DNA from: Utricularia gibba | Lineage: Eukaryota > Streptophyta > Magnoliopsida > Lamiales > Lentibulariaceae | Assembly: GCA_002189035.1 (NCBI GenBank) | Contig: NEEC01000002.1 | Location: forward strand, 992,001-1,056,000 | Length of the DNA: 64,000 bases | Reading direction: 5' to 3' | Shown: positions 13,266 to 25,034 of the stretch, one piece after another | How the letters are laid out: every line of letters begins with the position of its first letter | Numbering within the stretch: the stretch's first letter is position 1 | Translations under genes and position numbers: made by a program | The notes under the pieces: generated by a model | What the model was told of the DNA's origin: nothing | The model's input: only the letters and a program-made list of their open reading frames with translations | Databases searched by the model: none

Positions 13266-14485
13266 CTATCTCCGGTCCCAACCCTTCTGGCTAAGTGCTA
13301 AATCTATAAAACTGCCGCCGCCGCCGCTAGCGAGGCTGTGCGCTACCGGAGCTCCGATGCAGGTGTAATTCCCTTCTGTGGCCGCCGTTGCGAAGGTGGG
13401 GGTATTGAGTACGTGCCCCAAGATAAAATCGTTTGCGGCTGCTGCGGCGGCGGAAGCTGGAGCAGGAAACTGTGGGATGAGACGTTGGGAAGAAGCGTAG
13501 ATGAACGACGGGGGTGGTGGCTGAGTTGGCGGTGGCGCGTGAGCGGAGATGACACCGGATGTTGCTGGGAATAATCTCGTTGTCGGGTAAAATGATCTGA
13601 ACGCCAACTGAGGGTCGGCAACTGAATGATACCCACCTTGCTGAATAACCGGCTGCCCCGGTCCGCCTTGCGGAGTAACCGGCTGTCCACCACCGCCGCC
13701 GCCACTGAATAATGTAAAAGCACAGTAAGCACTCCATCGGAAACCAAGTTTTTTAAAACAAAGAAAAAGGGTACCTTGAAACGAAGCCTAAATGGGTTGG
13801 AGCCAGATCATTAGTGAAGACGAGTTGCCTAGCTTTGTTAAGCGTTTCTGTCTCCCTCTCTGGAAAAAAAGACAAAACTTATTCATGAAATGAAAAAAAA
13901 CAAGGCAATGAATTTCCTTTATGCTTGATATGACTTGATGGGATGTTACCTTGGCGATGGCGATTCATGTGTCCACCAAGTGCTTGAGATTTGCAGAACT
14001 TTAGGGAACAAAACCTGCATTCGTAGACCTTAGATGGCTCATCTTTTTCCTCCTTGGCGCCGCTTTTCTTTTTCCTGTACACTTCTGCAGCAAATGCTAA
14101 TTAAAGCAACTTTGATGAGACTAATCCTACACCAAACAAACAAACAAAAAAAACCCTAAAACCATTCATCTAATCCACTCAAGAATTCCCTTCTTTTGTT
14201 TCCTCTGGTATTCCAAATACCCAACATGCTTCTCAGATGAAAAGAGAGTGGATGAATAGAAGGGATGCAGTAAAAGAATGGGACAAAATGATGGTATGTG
14301 AATCGTACCAGGAGAAGACGAAGTGTCCTCAGATGTCTGTTTTCCATCTCTGGTATAGTCTTCGGGTAAGTTGTTGAGGTCCAACGGATTTTCCTCTGAT
14401 CTCCTACAGACACACAACAAAAACATGTGAAACGTAATGTGACTGGCAATAATCCACAGAACAAACAAGAAACTGTTCCATACAT
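13266..14485 (-). CDS. JAG: JAGGED C2H2 zinc-finger transcription factor
   Basis: Five coding exons on the minus strand: 14485-14484, 14403-14309, 14084-13950, 13859-13775, 13704-13266; 251 residues (Arabidopsis JAG has 253). The initiator ATG is split: AT ends the first coding exon and G opens the second. The protein begins MRSEENPLDLNNLPEDY, whose LDLNNLP is the N-terminal EAR-type repression motif, then has a basic KKKSG stretch and one C2H2 finger, YECRFCSLKF...QALGGHMNRHRQ, followed by ERETETLNKARQLV. The QALGGH core is the plant EPF-type DNA-binding helix. The C-terminal half is Pro/Gly rich and ends near YTCIGAPV, a block shared with JAG and NUBBIN. JAG drives lateral-organ growth by repressing cell-cycle inhibitors. 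The finger matches JAG (LKFCKSQ) rather than NUB (LKFFKSQ). Confidence 0.92.
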
Positions 14486-17141
14486 GGGAATCCAGCGAGA
14501 AAAATGAAGGAGATGCAGATTCGTGAGAAGCTTCGGAGTTTTAGATGGGGAATGCAACTGCGAGAGAAAGCAAGGGCCAGATCTCTATCAGCTCACATCT
14601 AGCTAGCAGTTCTTCTTCTTCTTCTCTCACACCCGTGTGTGGTAATGGAATTGAAGAGTAGCAAGAAAAAGAGCTCCCTCTCTTGTGAGTATAAGAAAGA
14701 AGTATTTGTTGATGAGGAGGAAGGTGAGGAGATGGCTGGCTGGCTGGCTGGCTGGTTTTTGAGGTTCTGAGAGGGACATTGCCTCATTCCTTTTATTTCT
14801 CTTTACCCCCCTAGCTACCTTCATTGCCCTACGTACCTACTACCCCACCTGCATGTAGAATTTACACACTCCGTAACACTGTGTTAATCACTCTCCTTGG
14901 AATTAGGGTGACTTAACTCCTGGTTCAGGGTGTGGAGCCCCGGTCCAATCCGGTCCCAGGACCCTGGTTCAGAGTGTGCCCCCAAGTTCGAAATTTGGAT
15001 GGTATCATTTATAAAAATAGTCATTCCATCTTTATCTTTTATATATTACATTTTTATATATACGACGATTACTTTTATCACACACTTAAAAGTGATAACT
15101 TTTATGATACATCTTGTTTACGTGCGTATAGAAATGGTTTTCAAACCCTAGAAAAACCAACCCAATTTCATTAAATCGTGTTTTCAATACTTTTTGTTCA
15201 GTTTCGTGTGACATTCATTCCATTGTTGTACTTTCATGCCCTCGTGTGAGGTGTACCCTAATTGGGCCTCGTTGTGGACATCCAGTCCCATAAAAGCCCA
15301 TCATTGGGTCACGGCCCGATGTGGTCCAATCAGCCGTTCTAACCACACACATTTAACATCAATACGCCCTTTTTTTAATAACTGTCCTTTATAATCCCAC
15401 CCTTCCTGTCCGTACATTAATAAATATTTAGTATTTATTTATTCATTCAAAAAAGAAGGAATATTTACGAAATTTTGTTTGTTTTTATTCAATAAACTAT
15501 GATTAACACCTAATTACAAAATCATTAGTGGGTTTAATGAAACTCCACCAATTAATTGAGCTCCTCTTAATGAAAATAATTACCCTACTGGGGCCCATTT
15601 CCAAATATGTCAAAGGTGGGTTTGGTTTAAAATAAAAAAAATGAAATTTTCTTTCATATCATAATTGGATAGGCTTTGATTTTTAAATGATTAAAAATAA
15701 TTTAAAGGTGGTAATTAAAAATATTCCATGAGAAATATAAAAAGAATATTTTCACAACATTTTAGGATCATTAAATTCCATCTTCATGGTAATTTAAATC
15801 TCCAAAAACTGGTATCTTCTAAATTTCCTACTCACATACCAAATAAGACATTATTTATTTAAGATGCGCGGTCCCCGGGAGTCCAGTCTAAGGGCCAATT
15901 AGGCATCAGGCTGTGGTCCCCAACGTGGCCAGAACGAGGAGCCGTACATTTCTGACGTATCGATCCTCAATTGGCCCTTTATTCGACCCGGCTGTGGCTG
16001 CAAAGTGGGTCGGGTCATGGGAATCGGATGGATGCTACTCCAAATTCAATCGAATTAAACGAGTCCAATAAACACGAATATCAACAAAAATTACACATAA
16101 ATAAATAAATAAATAATAAATTCTAAAGGGAAAGATTCTGTGCAGAGTAAAGCGCAAAAAGAAATATATAATAAGGTGGAAATTGTATATTTGGGTAGCA
16201 AATATCTTAACAAAATATCGGAAATATTCCAAAAAAAAAACAATAAACAGTGAATCTTTTTAATTATAATAATATTTCTAATTGGTAATAATCTACTGGA
16301 TTAACGCGCATGAGGTGTATGGTGTGGACGCAAAAAAGGCCACTGCCACTGCTGACTGCCCTTTGTGGTGGTGGTTAATTACTGGTTAGGATTAAATTAA
16401 TGAATAATTAACTGTTAATCGCGTTAGTTAATTCTTCTTCTTGTAGCCAACGCCTCCCTTTTCTTTTCTATGGGTTATAAATAATAACGGATCCTCAGTG
16501 TGTTGACCTTCCCTTCTTTCTTTCCTCTCTTGGCGATACTGACGCTTCATCCACATCTCTCGTTTTCCCAATTTTTTTCCTTGCGGAGTTTGTTTATGTT
16601 TGGTATAGCTTTTCTTTTTTCAGGTAATTCTTGCAATGCCAGTCTCGTTTGTGCTTGTTTAAAACTGGGTCGTCGGTTTTCTGGGAAATTTCTTTGGTGA
16701 GCGACCAGATTAGCTTTTTCTAGTGTAGCGTCTTTTTTGATCTGGTGGGTTTTGTGTTAAGAATCGATTCATTGAGATCTTTTCGCCTTTTCTGTTTGCG
16801 GGTTGCGTTGATTTTCGCTGTTCTGCAGATTTGCTCCGTTGGTTTTCGTCGTCAAACATCAAACCGTTGTGTGCCTGGTGTGTGAGCTTTTGGAGTTTTT
16901 TCATTGGATGCTTTTCTAAGTTTACGTTAATCTGGATCTGTGCGGGGAGAAACGAAATGGGTGTCGCTTGAATCTTTAATGTTACGACAAGATTAGCTTT
17001 TTGGTGCTAAAATTTCGCGCACGCTGCTATTCAACGTTTCAGCACCAGTGCTCCATCAGATCTACTCTCTTTGTCTCTATGATTAAAAAAAAACCTCTTT
17101 GTAATTGCAGATCCTCCTTTTTGAATCCATTTCTTGCGAAA
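14486..17141. other. Intergenic: JAG promoter side, AT-rich middle, leader of next gene
   Basis: 14486-14790 is the JAG leader, with a TTCTTC-rich stretch and a (GGCT)n run. 14920-14985 has two similar CTGGTTCAG-type segments. 15000-16490 is AT-rich, with GGCCCA/TGGGCC motifs near 15265-15325 and an (AAAT)n run near 16097-16115. 16490-17141 looks like the leader exon and 5' intron of the gene starting at 17142: it is pyrimidine-rich, and an acceptor (TAATTGCAG) ends at 17110. Confidence 0.45.
14733..14755. repeat. (GGCT)n microsatellite
   Basis: Five tandem GGCT units within the probable untranslated leader of JAG. Confidence 0.85.
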
Positions 17142-17725
17142 ATGAGTCCATGTACAGTACAGTCCATGGCCGTCGCCGCCGGATCTGTGGAGGTGGTTTG
17201 CCCAAAGCCACGCCGGGTGAGCGCCGCCGCCGCTAGACCTTTCAGATGGCGTTTTAAGTGAGTAATCATCCGGCTTAATCAATTCCTTGCGGCTTAAATT
17301 AAAACCCCTGTTGTTTGTGTTGTGTGTAGTCATAACCAAGAAGATTGCGACGCGAAAGCCGGAGACGATTTACTCGACATCCTCCTCCCCAAGGCCAAGG
17401 TTCATCCACTTCCCCCAAAAAACACACAGGCAATGAACTCTCTTTTCCTGATCAAAACCGTTCATTTGGAATTGCAGAAGGATGGTAGCCGCGAAAAAGA
17501 TCAATTTTTTCGAGAGATCGCCGCGTCGCCGCCGCCGTATTTTTCTGGGTCACCCCGAGTAGAGTCTCTAACCCATTAGCTCAAGATGCACGATTTGGGG
17601 TTGAAAAATTCACCCCTGTTTCTCCGAGAGGCTTTCCGATCAAAGTCCGGGGAAGTTTTGGCAGCAAACCCGCCGTCAGGGTCGAAGGCTTCGAGTGCTT
17701 TGACAGCGTCCCAGCGGTGGCTTGA
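17142..17725 (+). CDS. Small conserved plant protein of unknown function (At1g68490-like), apparent frameshift
   Basis: Two exons, 17142-17257 and 17330 onward, joined by a GT-AG intron in phase. As assembled the frame stops at 17577-17579 (121 residues). Just before that, at the CCCC run 17553-17556, the neighbouring frame takes over and continues to a TGA at 17723-17725, carrying SNPLAQDARFG, a basic stretch and a closing KPAVRVEGFECFDSVPAVA. That tail, together with the N-terminal AAGSVEVVCPKPRRV, belongs to one family of small plant proteins I recognise but whose function I do not know. Adding one C would give about 170 residues. No signal peptide or membrane segment is seen; basic and Pro/Ser content suggests a soluble, possibly nuclear protein. 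Either a one-base assembly error or a recent loss of function. Confidence 0.75.
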
Positions 17726-19022
17726 GATCTGAACATATAACCACACAAACAACAGATTTTGTAATGGAGCCCGAAAGCTAAGATTTTTGTTGGTTTCTGC
17801 TTCGTTTTGAAGGTGCGTGCGTGTGTGTGTATGTGTGTGTGCTTCGTCTTCCGTTTGAATGCAAATTGCATGTAAATTGTAAGTACGGAAGCGAATATTT
17901 ATGAATGTTTTTAGCTTTAATCCACCGACTTTTATTTTTGTAGCCGTTATTTATTAAATAATAATAGCAAATTATCGTTGCCTGATTGGGTCAAACAACT
18001 TAAGCCCAATATATCAAATTGATTGGGCCATCAGCCCATGGAATTCGGGCCCGAACCCATATCAGTCAATATCCGACTCAAGGCCCAAAGTTCTTGTTCA
18101 ATGCGCCACCTTTGATAATTTAAACAGTTGAAGGAGTTTCAATTAAAACCTGATGCCATACCTCTCATAATAACATTATGTTTTATAGTATAATATAGAC
18201 AATTTACACTCAAATTTACACATGAATTAATATTTAATTAATTAGCATATGTTTGTACATTTAAGCATATGAATTATATACATAACGAAATGAGGAGATT
18301 AATGTTAACTATATCTATACTAATACATGTTTTCCTATTTATATAACTTTTTAAAATTATTTCTCTTCTCAAACATTAGTCCATTTGTTTTTATTACATA
18401 TTCTCATCCACCCTCGAAAACCAATGATTCGTTGTAGGTTTCTCTGAGATCGAGAGCATTTAATGGGGAAGATGAGGAGGGCCCGTTCTTCGTTCCAGTG
18501 ACTGCAGAAGGTTGATTCGCAGGGTGAGATGGAGCGCACCCGCGACAAGAGGAAAATGGCAAAAAAAGATGGGTACTATACCAAGGTTAAATGGTGAGAT
18601 ATGATTGGATTCTGCGTGTTCTTAAGAACAGAAATCCAAGAGACAAGCTCAGGCCTCCATGCAGCTTTGTATTCAATGCTCCGCTCCTTTCCCCAGACTC
18701 CCATCTACCAGAATGAAAGAGAAGAGAAGACCAGACCAGACAGCCTCCTCTACACTGGGCTTTCTCTTTTTCTCTCGACTTCCATTACACTATTTTCAGA
18801 CAGATGTTTAACTGAATTGTGTCACTGTTTCTCTTTAGTTTGGGGAATCCTCTTTCTTTGACCTTAAGCCCCACAGACGGGTGTTGGTTTGCAGGGAAGG
18901 GGAGTGAGTTAAGTATTTGCTTCCACTCCCTTGCACTGAAAGCTCACTCACTCTCCCTCTTCTCCAATCCAAATTCACCCTCTCTAGTAATTTTTCCAAC
19001 TCCGATCCAGCACTGTATTTGT
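17726..19022. other. Intergenic and CLE leader
   Basis: 17726-17900 is the 3' region of the preceding gene and includes a GT-rich tract. 17990-18090 holds a cluster of GGCCCA/TGGGCC motifs. 18120-18420 is AT-rich. 18430-18600 has short frames, none convincing. 18840-19022 is probably the leader of the CLE gene. Confidence 0.45.
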
Positions 19023-19262
19023 ATGTCAACAGTGATGCATTCCAAGACCCTTTTCTCCTTGGCGGTTCTGGGGATCTTGATTTGGGTTTCTGGTAACGCG
19101 GCCCCGGCAACAGCGATCAGAATCCTCCCACCGCGGCCTCCTCCGTCGGCCGGAACGATGCTCACGAGGGGCAATGTGTCTGGTGTCAGCAACGATAAAG
19201 AAGCCACATTTTCCGATTACAAGAGGAGAATACCCAGCTGCCCGGACGCCCTCCACAATTGA
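19023..19262 (+). CDS. CLE43: CLE-family signalling peptide precursor (CLE43-like)
   Basis: A 79-residue, single-exon precursor; a second in-frame ATG at 19035 could also start it. A hydrophobic signal peptide (LFSLAVLGILIWVSG) at residues ~7-22 directs it to the secretory pathway. A variable, Pro-rich spacer follows, and the extreme C-terminus is KRRIPSCPDALHN, a CLE box (RxxPxxPDxLHN) with the stop codon right after the final Asn, as in single-box CLE genes. Mature CLE peptides of 12-13 residues are released by proteolysis and perceived by CLV1/BAM-type receptor kinases. Unusual for the family: Cys at box position 6, where Gly is common, and Ala at position 9, where Pro is common and can be arabinosylated elsewhere. 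The RRIPS start and the location next to LBD42 and CRF homologues suggest CLE43. Confidence 0.82.
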   Translation: MSTVMHSKTLFSLAVLGILIWVSGNAAPATAIRILPPRPPPSAGTMLTRGNVSGVSNDKEATFSDYKRRIPSCPDALHN

Positions 19263-20643
19263 CTCAGCAGTGAGGTTTCACTACTGTTTGTTAAAATTTA
19301 AATCATCTTCATCGCCCAGGCAGAATTACCCTTTTCTTGAACCAGAACGATCTGCTTTCTAGTTGTGTAGAAAATTACTGCGCTGTAAACTGGTGTCCAG
19401 TATGCAGACCATCATCCTGGGGTGAAACTGCATTGTTGTTTGACTGACACTGGAACACTAGTACTTGATCCATAAACAGGAGCAGTAATTGCAGATGGAG
19501 ATGGATCTCACCCCTTTCGCTTTCAATCCAAAAGTAGACGCTTGTTTCATGAGACCAACTGCACCAAAATCCACCAAACAAACAAACAATGCAACCCTTC
19601 TCTTCCCTGTTTTTTGATTGATCTCGGTTGGATAAACCCGGTCCGACTGGACAACCCGTGACCCGGAAACTCCATGCTTCATGGATGTTGTCCAAGATAC
19701 TATATATTTATTTGAAAATTAAAGTTTTAAATTGGGGATTGATTTTGTCATTATTAGTATAAATAATAGGGACTATTTTTGCTCAATTTTGAAACAATTG
19801 AGACTAATTATAACACTAAAATATTTTTTCGAATAATCAATTATGACATTTGGCCCACGTTTGGTTCACAGATTTAGCTAAGTTTATAGATGTGTTTAAT
19901 ATTTGAATAATGTTTGGTATATAGGTTAATGATGTATATAAATTTACTCGATAGGTTTAAATAAATCCATCAATAACTCATAGATATAAATTTATATAAA
20001 TCCATCTAGATGGTGGGTTTCAATATACCCATCTTATAACATTCTTAGTTTTTCAATCTTAGTATTATTTTAAGGGATATTTAATTAACTTCATATATAA
20101 ATATACTAAATACATTTTTTATAAATCAATATATCAAACGCATGTTCTACATATAAATAATATTAACTGGGTAACCAAACATGTTTTCCTACGCATAGCC
20201 CATGGTTATATGTTTAAAGATATCCAAATAATTTATACCCAAGTTTAACTCCAGCCCACAAATCAAACTAAGACTTGGGTAAATATTAGGGATAATGAGG
20301 TCTTGATGTCAGCCCAGATCTATTTATTTAGGACCGGCCCAAAAGTCATTGTTCCAGATCCAAGCCCACTTGTGGAAACAGACAAGACGAGGAAATGGAC
20401 AAAACGGGTCCACGGTTCGGGTTCATATTATTGGCTCGATGCTGTTGTGTGTGATTCCTGAGTGCCACTAAAAAGTATATTGTTTTGACGGCACGCAGTA
20501 CGTCACACTGGTTTCTGTCTGGTAGCGGACTTCTGTGAGGATAAATACTTCTCAAACTTCGCATTTTCTCCGCATCCCTTCTTCAGTTAGATTCATCTCT
20601 CAGTTCCCTTGATTCCTTTTTGTTCTTTCTGGTGCTCTGTGCC
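19263..20643. other. Intergenic
   Basis: 3' region of the CLE gene to about 19700, then AT-rich DNA with scattered TTTGGTT/AACCAAA elements (19860-20280) that may be a decayed MITE, then the LBD promoter with GGCCCA motifs near 20312-20342 and a TATA-like GATAAATA near 20541. Confidence 0.45.
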
Positions 20644-21450
20644 ATGAGGATGAGCTGCAACGGCTGCCGAATACTGCGGAAGGGTTGCTCCCAAGACTGC
20701 ATCCTGAAGCCATGTATTCAGTGGCTCACTTCCCCTGAATCTCAGGCCAACGCCACACTCTTCCTCGCCAAGTTCTACGGCCGAGCAGGCCTCGTTAACC
20801 TCATCAACGCCGGTCCACCACACCTCCACCAAGGTTAGTGTTAACTTCTCCGGTGTCCAATTCCGATTCGTTTCTACTTTCTGGTACTGATGATCCCCTG
20901 CTCTTCGATTCCAGAGATATTCAAGTCGTTGCTGTATGAAGCTTGCGGAAGGATCATCAATCCGGTGCATGGAGCCATCGGTTTGATGAACTCCGGCGAT
21001 TGGGAACGATGCCAGGCCGCCGTAGACGCCGTTCTCCAGGGCTCCCCTGTCATGATGCAGGCCACCAGGGACGATGATTTTGACCTGGCTCAGGAACTTC
21101 ACCCTGTCCAAGCCTGTGACATCCGTCACATATACAGAGGCGCCGCCGCGGACCTCCACCGCGTCAAGATGACAAACCGATTCAAACGCACCTCCCCAGG
21201 TAAGAACCTGGAAAAACTCACCCTTCCCCGCTTCCAACTCATAAGAAACCACAGTTGCTTTTTGCCGGAGGCGAAGAGATTCCCCATTCCTGACGATTCT
21301 TCATCCATCGAAACATCCCCGCCGGCTCTCCTCCGCCCCCCGCCGCAAGCTCTCCAATTCAAAGCGGAGGCCCCGCCGTGCGACATCGGACTGGAGTTGA
21401 CTCTCGGCCCCAATCAGTTCATTCAAGCATACATCTCTGCCTCGGTCTAG
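20644..21450 (+). CDS. LBD42: Class II LOB-domain transcription factor (LBD40/41/42 type)
   Basis: Two exons, 20644-20833 and 20915-21450; 241 residues. The LOB zinc-finger motif CX2CX6CX3C is intact at the N-terminus ([15 protein letters not shown]), followed by the class-typical [20 protein letters not shown] and [15 protein letters not shown]. The leucine-zipper-like coil of class I proteins is absent, which places it in class II. The C-terminus ends in [10 protein letters not shown], an LxLxL repression motif of the LBD40-42 group. The single intron falls after the FYGRAG block, the usual site. Class II LBDs act in the nucleus as regulators of nitrogen, anthocyanin and hypoxia responses. 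LBD42 is preferred over LBD40/41 only because of neighbouring genes. Confidence 0.9.
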
Positions 21451-22988
21451 TCTCTTCCCCTTGTCCTTGGAACACAAGAGCTCTCTTTTTTTTTTGTTGT
21501 GCGCGTGTTGCTTGTGAGTTTCGGCTACTTGAGTCGTGAGTGGTAACTGCGGTGGCAATTTTGTCATTTCCATCCATTTGGTTTTTGTAAGGATGACTTG
21601 GACTAATATAATAAACAATATCCTCTTAGGTTTCTCGAGGCAGACGCATCAACCTCCCTTTTTGACTTTTCAGTACATAATGAGCCAATCAATGTTCTAA
21701 AATAGGTTAAATCCATTTATTTTGAATTGAATGTTTTTCAAAATAAATTCAACATATTGTAAAAATATAGTTTTTGATAGAAAAAATTAATTCATAATAT
21801 TAAATATTACTGTTTAACAAACATATGATAAAATTATGGGTGGTTACATTTAGTACGTCACCTGTTTTGATATATTAATCATTTTGGGAAAGCGTCAGCC
21901 ACTTTAAATTTGTCCTTTGAGTTGAGCGGTCAATTTGGCTCTTGGGGGAGCGTAGGGGGGAGAGATCTGATTGGCTGGTTTCGGCCCCTCCCTCCCACTT
22001 CTCGGATACTTGGCCCAGCCCACGTACCAAGGGATCCCAATATTTTTATATAATACAAATTGAAAGGTGTCCCCACCAACACCGTCTCAATAAATATCTT
22101 CCATGCTTACACGGTACACCTTATCTTAACGGCTCTTTTTCAAATCATAAAGTATTTGTCGGAGGGGGCTAAATATAGTAATTCGTTTGCATTTTGGGAC
22201 CAATCGGAGCGCCGCCGCAATTGGCTACGAGAATGTTCTCCAAGGTGTGTTGATCACACGTGGACCAATTAAATCTAGATTGTCTTGAGAATGTTATGCT
22301 AGAAGAGTATGAATATGATAATAGTAAATAGCATGCCTTTAGAATGTTTATCTACAATGTGTTGTAGAGATTAGGATTAGATGTAAAAAAATACTCAAAA
22401 GAATGATTAAAAAAACTATGTTTTAAAACGATACAAAATCAATTGCTAATTTAGATCCTCATTTTTTTACATACATAGGAATCGGTATTACTATTGCATG
22501 CACGTCACCTTCTTACATTATCCCAAATACTTGAATATACCAACCATGCTGGCAGTAGGAAGATTCCTGTAGATTCTGGAATATTCTCTCGCGTGCTCGT
22601 TTTTTGGGGTTGACAGAGATTCCTATACGACAAAGAGTGGATTCAACGCTTGGAAAATTCGCTTCCATTTTTGAAGGATTTATTCATTGATTCAACGATG
22701 GCGGCGTGTGGGACTGAAACAGGAAAAGTCGCCTCAACGTGATTGGAGGACGCCGGAGTGACGAGGATCGATCGCTGCACTCGAACAGGTCGCCGCGTAT
22801 CCGAGGTGGCGGTTGGAAGTGGGCGGCGGCTAGGCTGTCGGCGACAGGAATTATATAATAATTGAATCAATTAATTGTAATTTACGCGTAACCCCCTCAT
22901 TTTTCAGATAATTGAATATGGGTCCAGGCCCACAAGTCTGTCTCCTGTATGATATCATGCATATATGGAAGATCCTGTTTTGAGTCAG
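21451..22988. other. Intergenic between convergent LBD and HMT genes
   Basis: 21451-21650 is the LBD 3' region. 21660-22640 is mostly AT-rich with no supported gene. 22640-22860 is GC-richer without a recognisable product. The part next to 22989 is the 3' untranslated region of HMT. Confidence 0.45.
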
Positions 22989-24663
22989 TCACTTGTTCTT
23001 CAGAGCTTTGGAAATTGCATGAATGGTAGAAGGGGTTGTCCGGCAGCATCCGCCGATCACCGCCGCCCCGGCATTCCGCCATAGGGTTGCCAACGCCTCG
23101 AAGTCCCCATCCGCGGAGCATTTTGAAGGCTGAAAGAAGTCACAGATGCTGATTCTGAGTTTTTATGGTCATTTACAGGGAGAATACCTCTTTCTCTCAA
23201 GTGTCCACTCACCAGCCATCTCTTGGCAACGCCATCCCAAGTCTCGCCGCTGTTGGGATACACGATTATTGGCTTTGAAGTAAACTGCACAGATGATTTC
23301 ACTTCAGGTTTGGGATGCTGGAGGATTTTTCAGTAAATGGAACTTTTATGTCTGAAGCTTGCTTACTTGTTTGAATCTGTGGATCAGGCCCACGACAAAC
23401 TCTGGGGGTGCACAGTTTATCCCAATTGCGGTAACTCTTTGGCTCTTGTTAGTGGTCTCCAGCAGCTCCTCAAAGGATTCTCCAGAAGGCGCTTTTTCTC
23501 CATCGATGGAGCTGAAGCAGATCCATGACTGGATCGCCACGTTTTCTTCGTCAAGCAACTCAACTAAAGCCTATGATGAGGAATCATATTCAATTTATCA
23601 TATAGGTGCATCTGAAGCTACTGATTAAAACCATGAGTTTGTAAGTGAAGTATTGCAACACCTGCGTCTCGATCTTGTTGGGAATGGTCTCGAAAGCGAG
23701 TAAATCAGGGCCGGCTTGCAGAAGAACCTGAAGTCTACGACGGTGAAAGTCTTTCAGCTTATCCAAAGTTACAGTTTCTCCGTAGTTGCCGCTGATTGAA
23801 AAGGGAATCCGAGTACCAGAATGAGATGACAAGATAACTGATAGATATGATAGCAAAGTCGTTCACAAACCTGTATTCTGAGCCATCCGCAAGGTATGCA
23901 CCATAGCTGCCGATAGAGGCTGCAACCAGAGCCTTGTTATAGCGGTGTCTTGGTTTCCCCTGCAATGAGTTCCAGAACTTATCTCGTACTTCGGTCGCAA
24001 GTTTCACGCTTTTTGTGAGCAAAGATTCGGCTTCTTCTTGGGAAAGTCCCCTGGAAAGGAACCCTGGTAGAGTTGCCTGAACAGGAAGAGTTACAATAGG
24101 AAGTCAAAAAGGTAAGGACTTGCACATTCACTTTCATCCGCAAATCTGGAGAAAAGGGCAACTGACAGCCAATATAACATCAGCGAAAAATCTAAACCCG
24201 CACGCATATTCATCTCAAAACAACGCAAATTTCAAATGAAAATCCAGAAATTTAACCAGGAGAACCTGCCATACAGAAAGAACAACTTTTTAATCCAAAT
24301 CCGATACCTGGTAAGAAGAAGTCACAATAATATCCGCACCCGCTTCCAAGTACTCCAAGTGCACCTGCACCCGTCAACAAACAAAACAAGAAATGGGCAA
24401 CCTAAAAACAGGGCTAGGAGCCTAATACGTAAATCAATCAAGATTTAGATCAAGGGCATTAATGAAAGATTCAATACCCGTTGAATCAGATCAGGTTCTT
24501 GGATGAGACAAACAGCGCTCCAAAGAGAATCATTCAAAGAGGCACCGTGAAACTCCAGTTGGGTGGCCAGGCCGCCGTCCATGACGGCACATCCTCCGGC
24601 GTCTTTGATGAGATTCTCCAATACATTCCCCGGAACGCTGCCGCACCCACCCCCACCCACCAT
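22989..24663 (-). CDS. HMT1: Homocysteine S-methyltransferase
   Basis: Seven exons on the minus strand: 24663-24478, 24364-24308, 24076-23871, 23791-23662, 23570-23367, 23284-23213, 23129-22989; all in phase, 331 residues. The enzyme transfers a methyl group from S-methylmethionine (or S-adenosylmethionine) to homocysteine, giving methionine, and so runs the SMM cycle in the cytosol. Family landmarks: VMDGGLATQLE near the N-terminus, EAGADIIVTSSYQAT, SIGSYGAYLADGSEYSG, GPDLLAFETIPN, and the three zinc-binding cysteines in GINCAPP and GGCCRTTP. Length and the absence of a transit peptide fit the HMT1/HMT3 type. The start at 24663 is the in-frame ATG closest to the conserved domain; upstream in-frame ATGs exist to 24762. 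It is divergent from the TKPR2-like gene, 371 bp between start codons. Confidence 0.93.
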
Positions 24664-25034
24664 CGTAAAGGCGGGATTCCGAAGAAGGGACGGTTGATGG
24701 TTGTCTGGAAATATGTTGACCATTTTTGAATTTGGTGGGTTCCAATTCATCCTTTGCAACAAACATGGAAGTCAATACCAAAAAGTAGGTAGACTGGGCG
24801 TACCATTTCCAAAAAAAAAAATTAAAAAAAAAATCTCATACTTTTATTTTAAATATAATTTTTAATATCTCATTTCTGAAGATAGCACACACAGTGTGTG
24901 TTTAACCTAAGCAGTTCGATCATGAAAAAACGATGCCCTGATCTTTGTTTCTTTTTATTTTTTTTTCTTGACGGCGCGTTTCTTTAAGTACTGGCACTCT
25001 GTTCTGTGATGTGAAGTGGATCAGCGGTGGTAAA

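Noticed and set aside
14922-14985. Two similar CTGGTTCAG...GTGTG segments suggesting a retroelement edge.
   Set aside because: Too short and imperfect; no primer-binding site, polypurine tract or coding domain nearby.
19855-20280. Possible MITE with TTTGGTT ends.
   Set aside because: The end sequences pair at only about 60% and no target duplication is visible.
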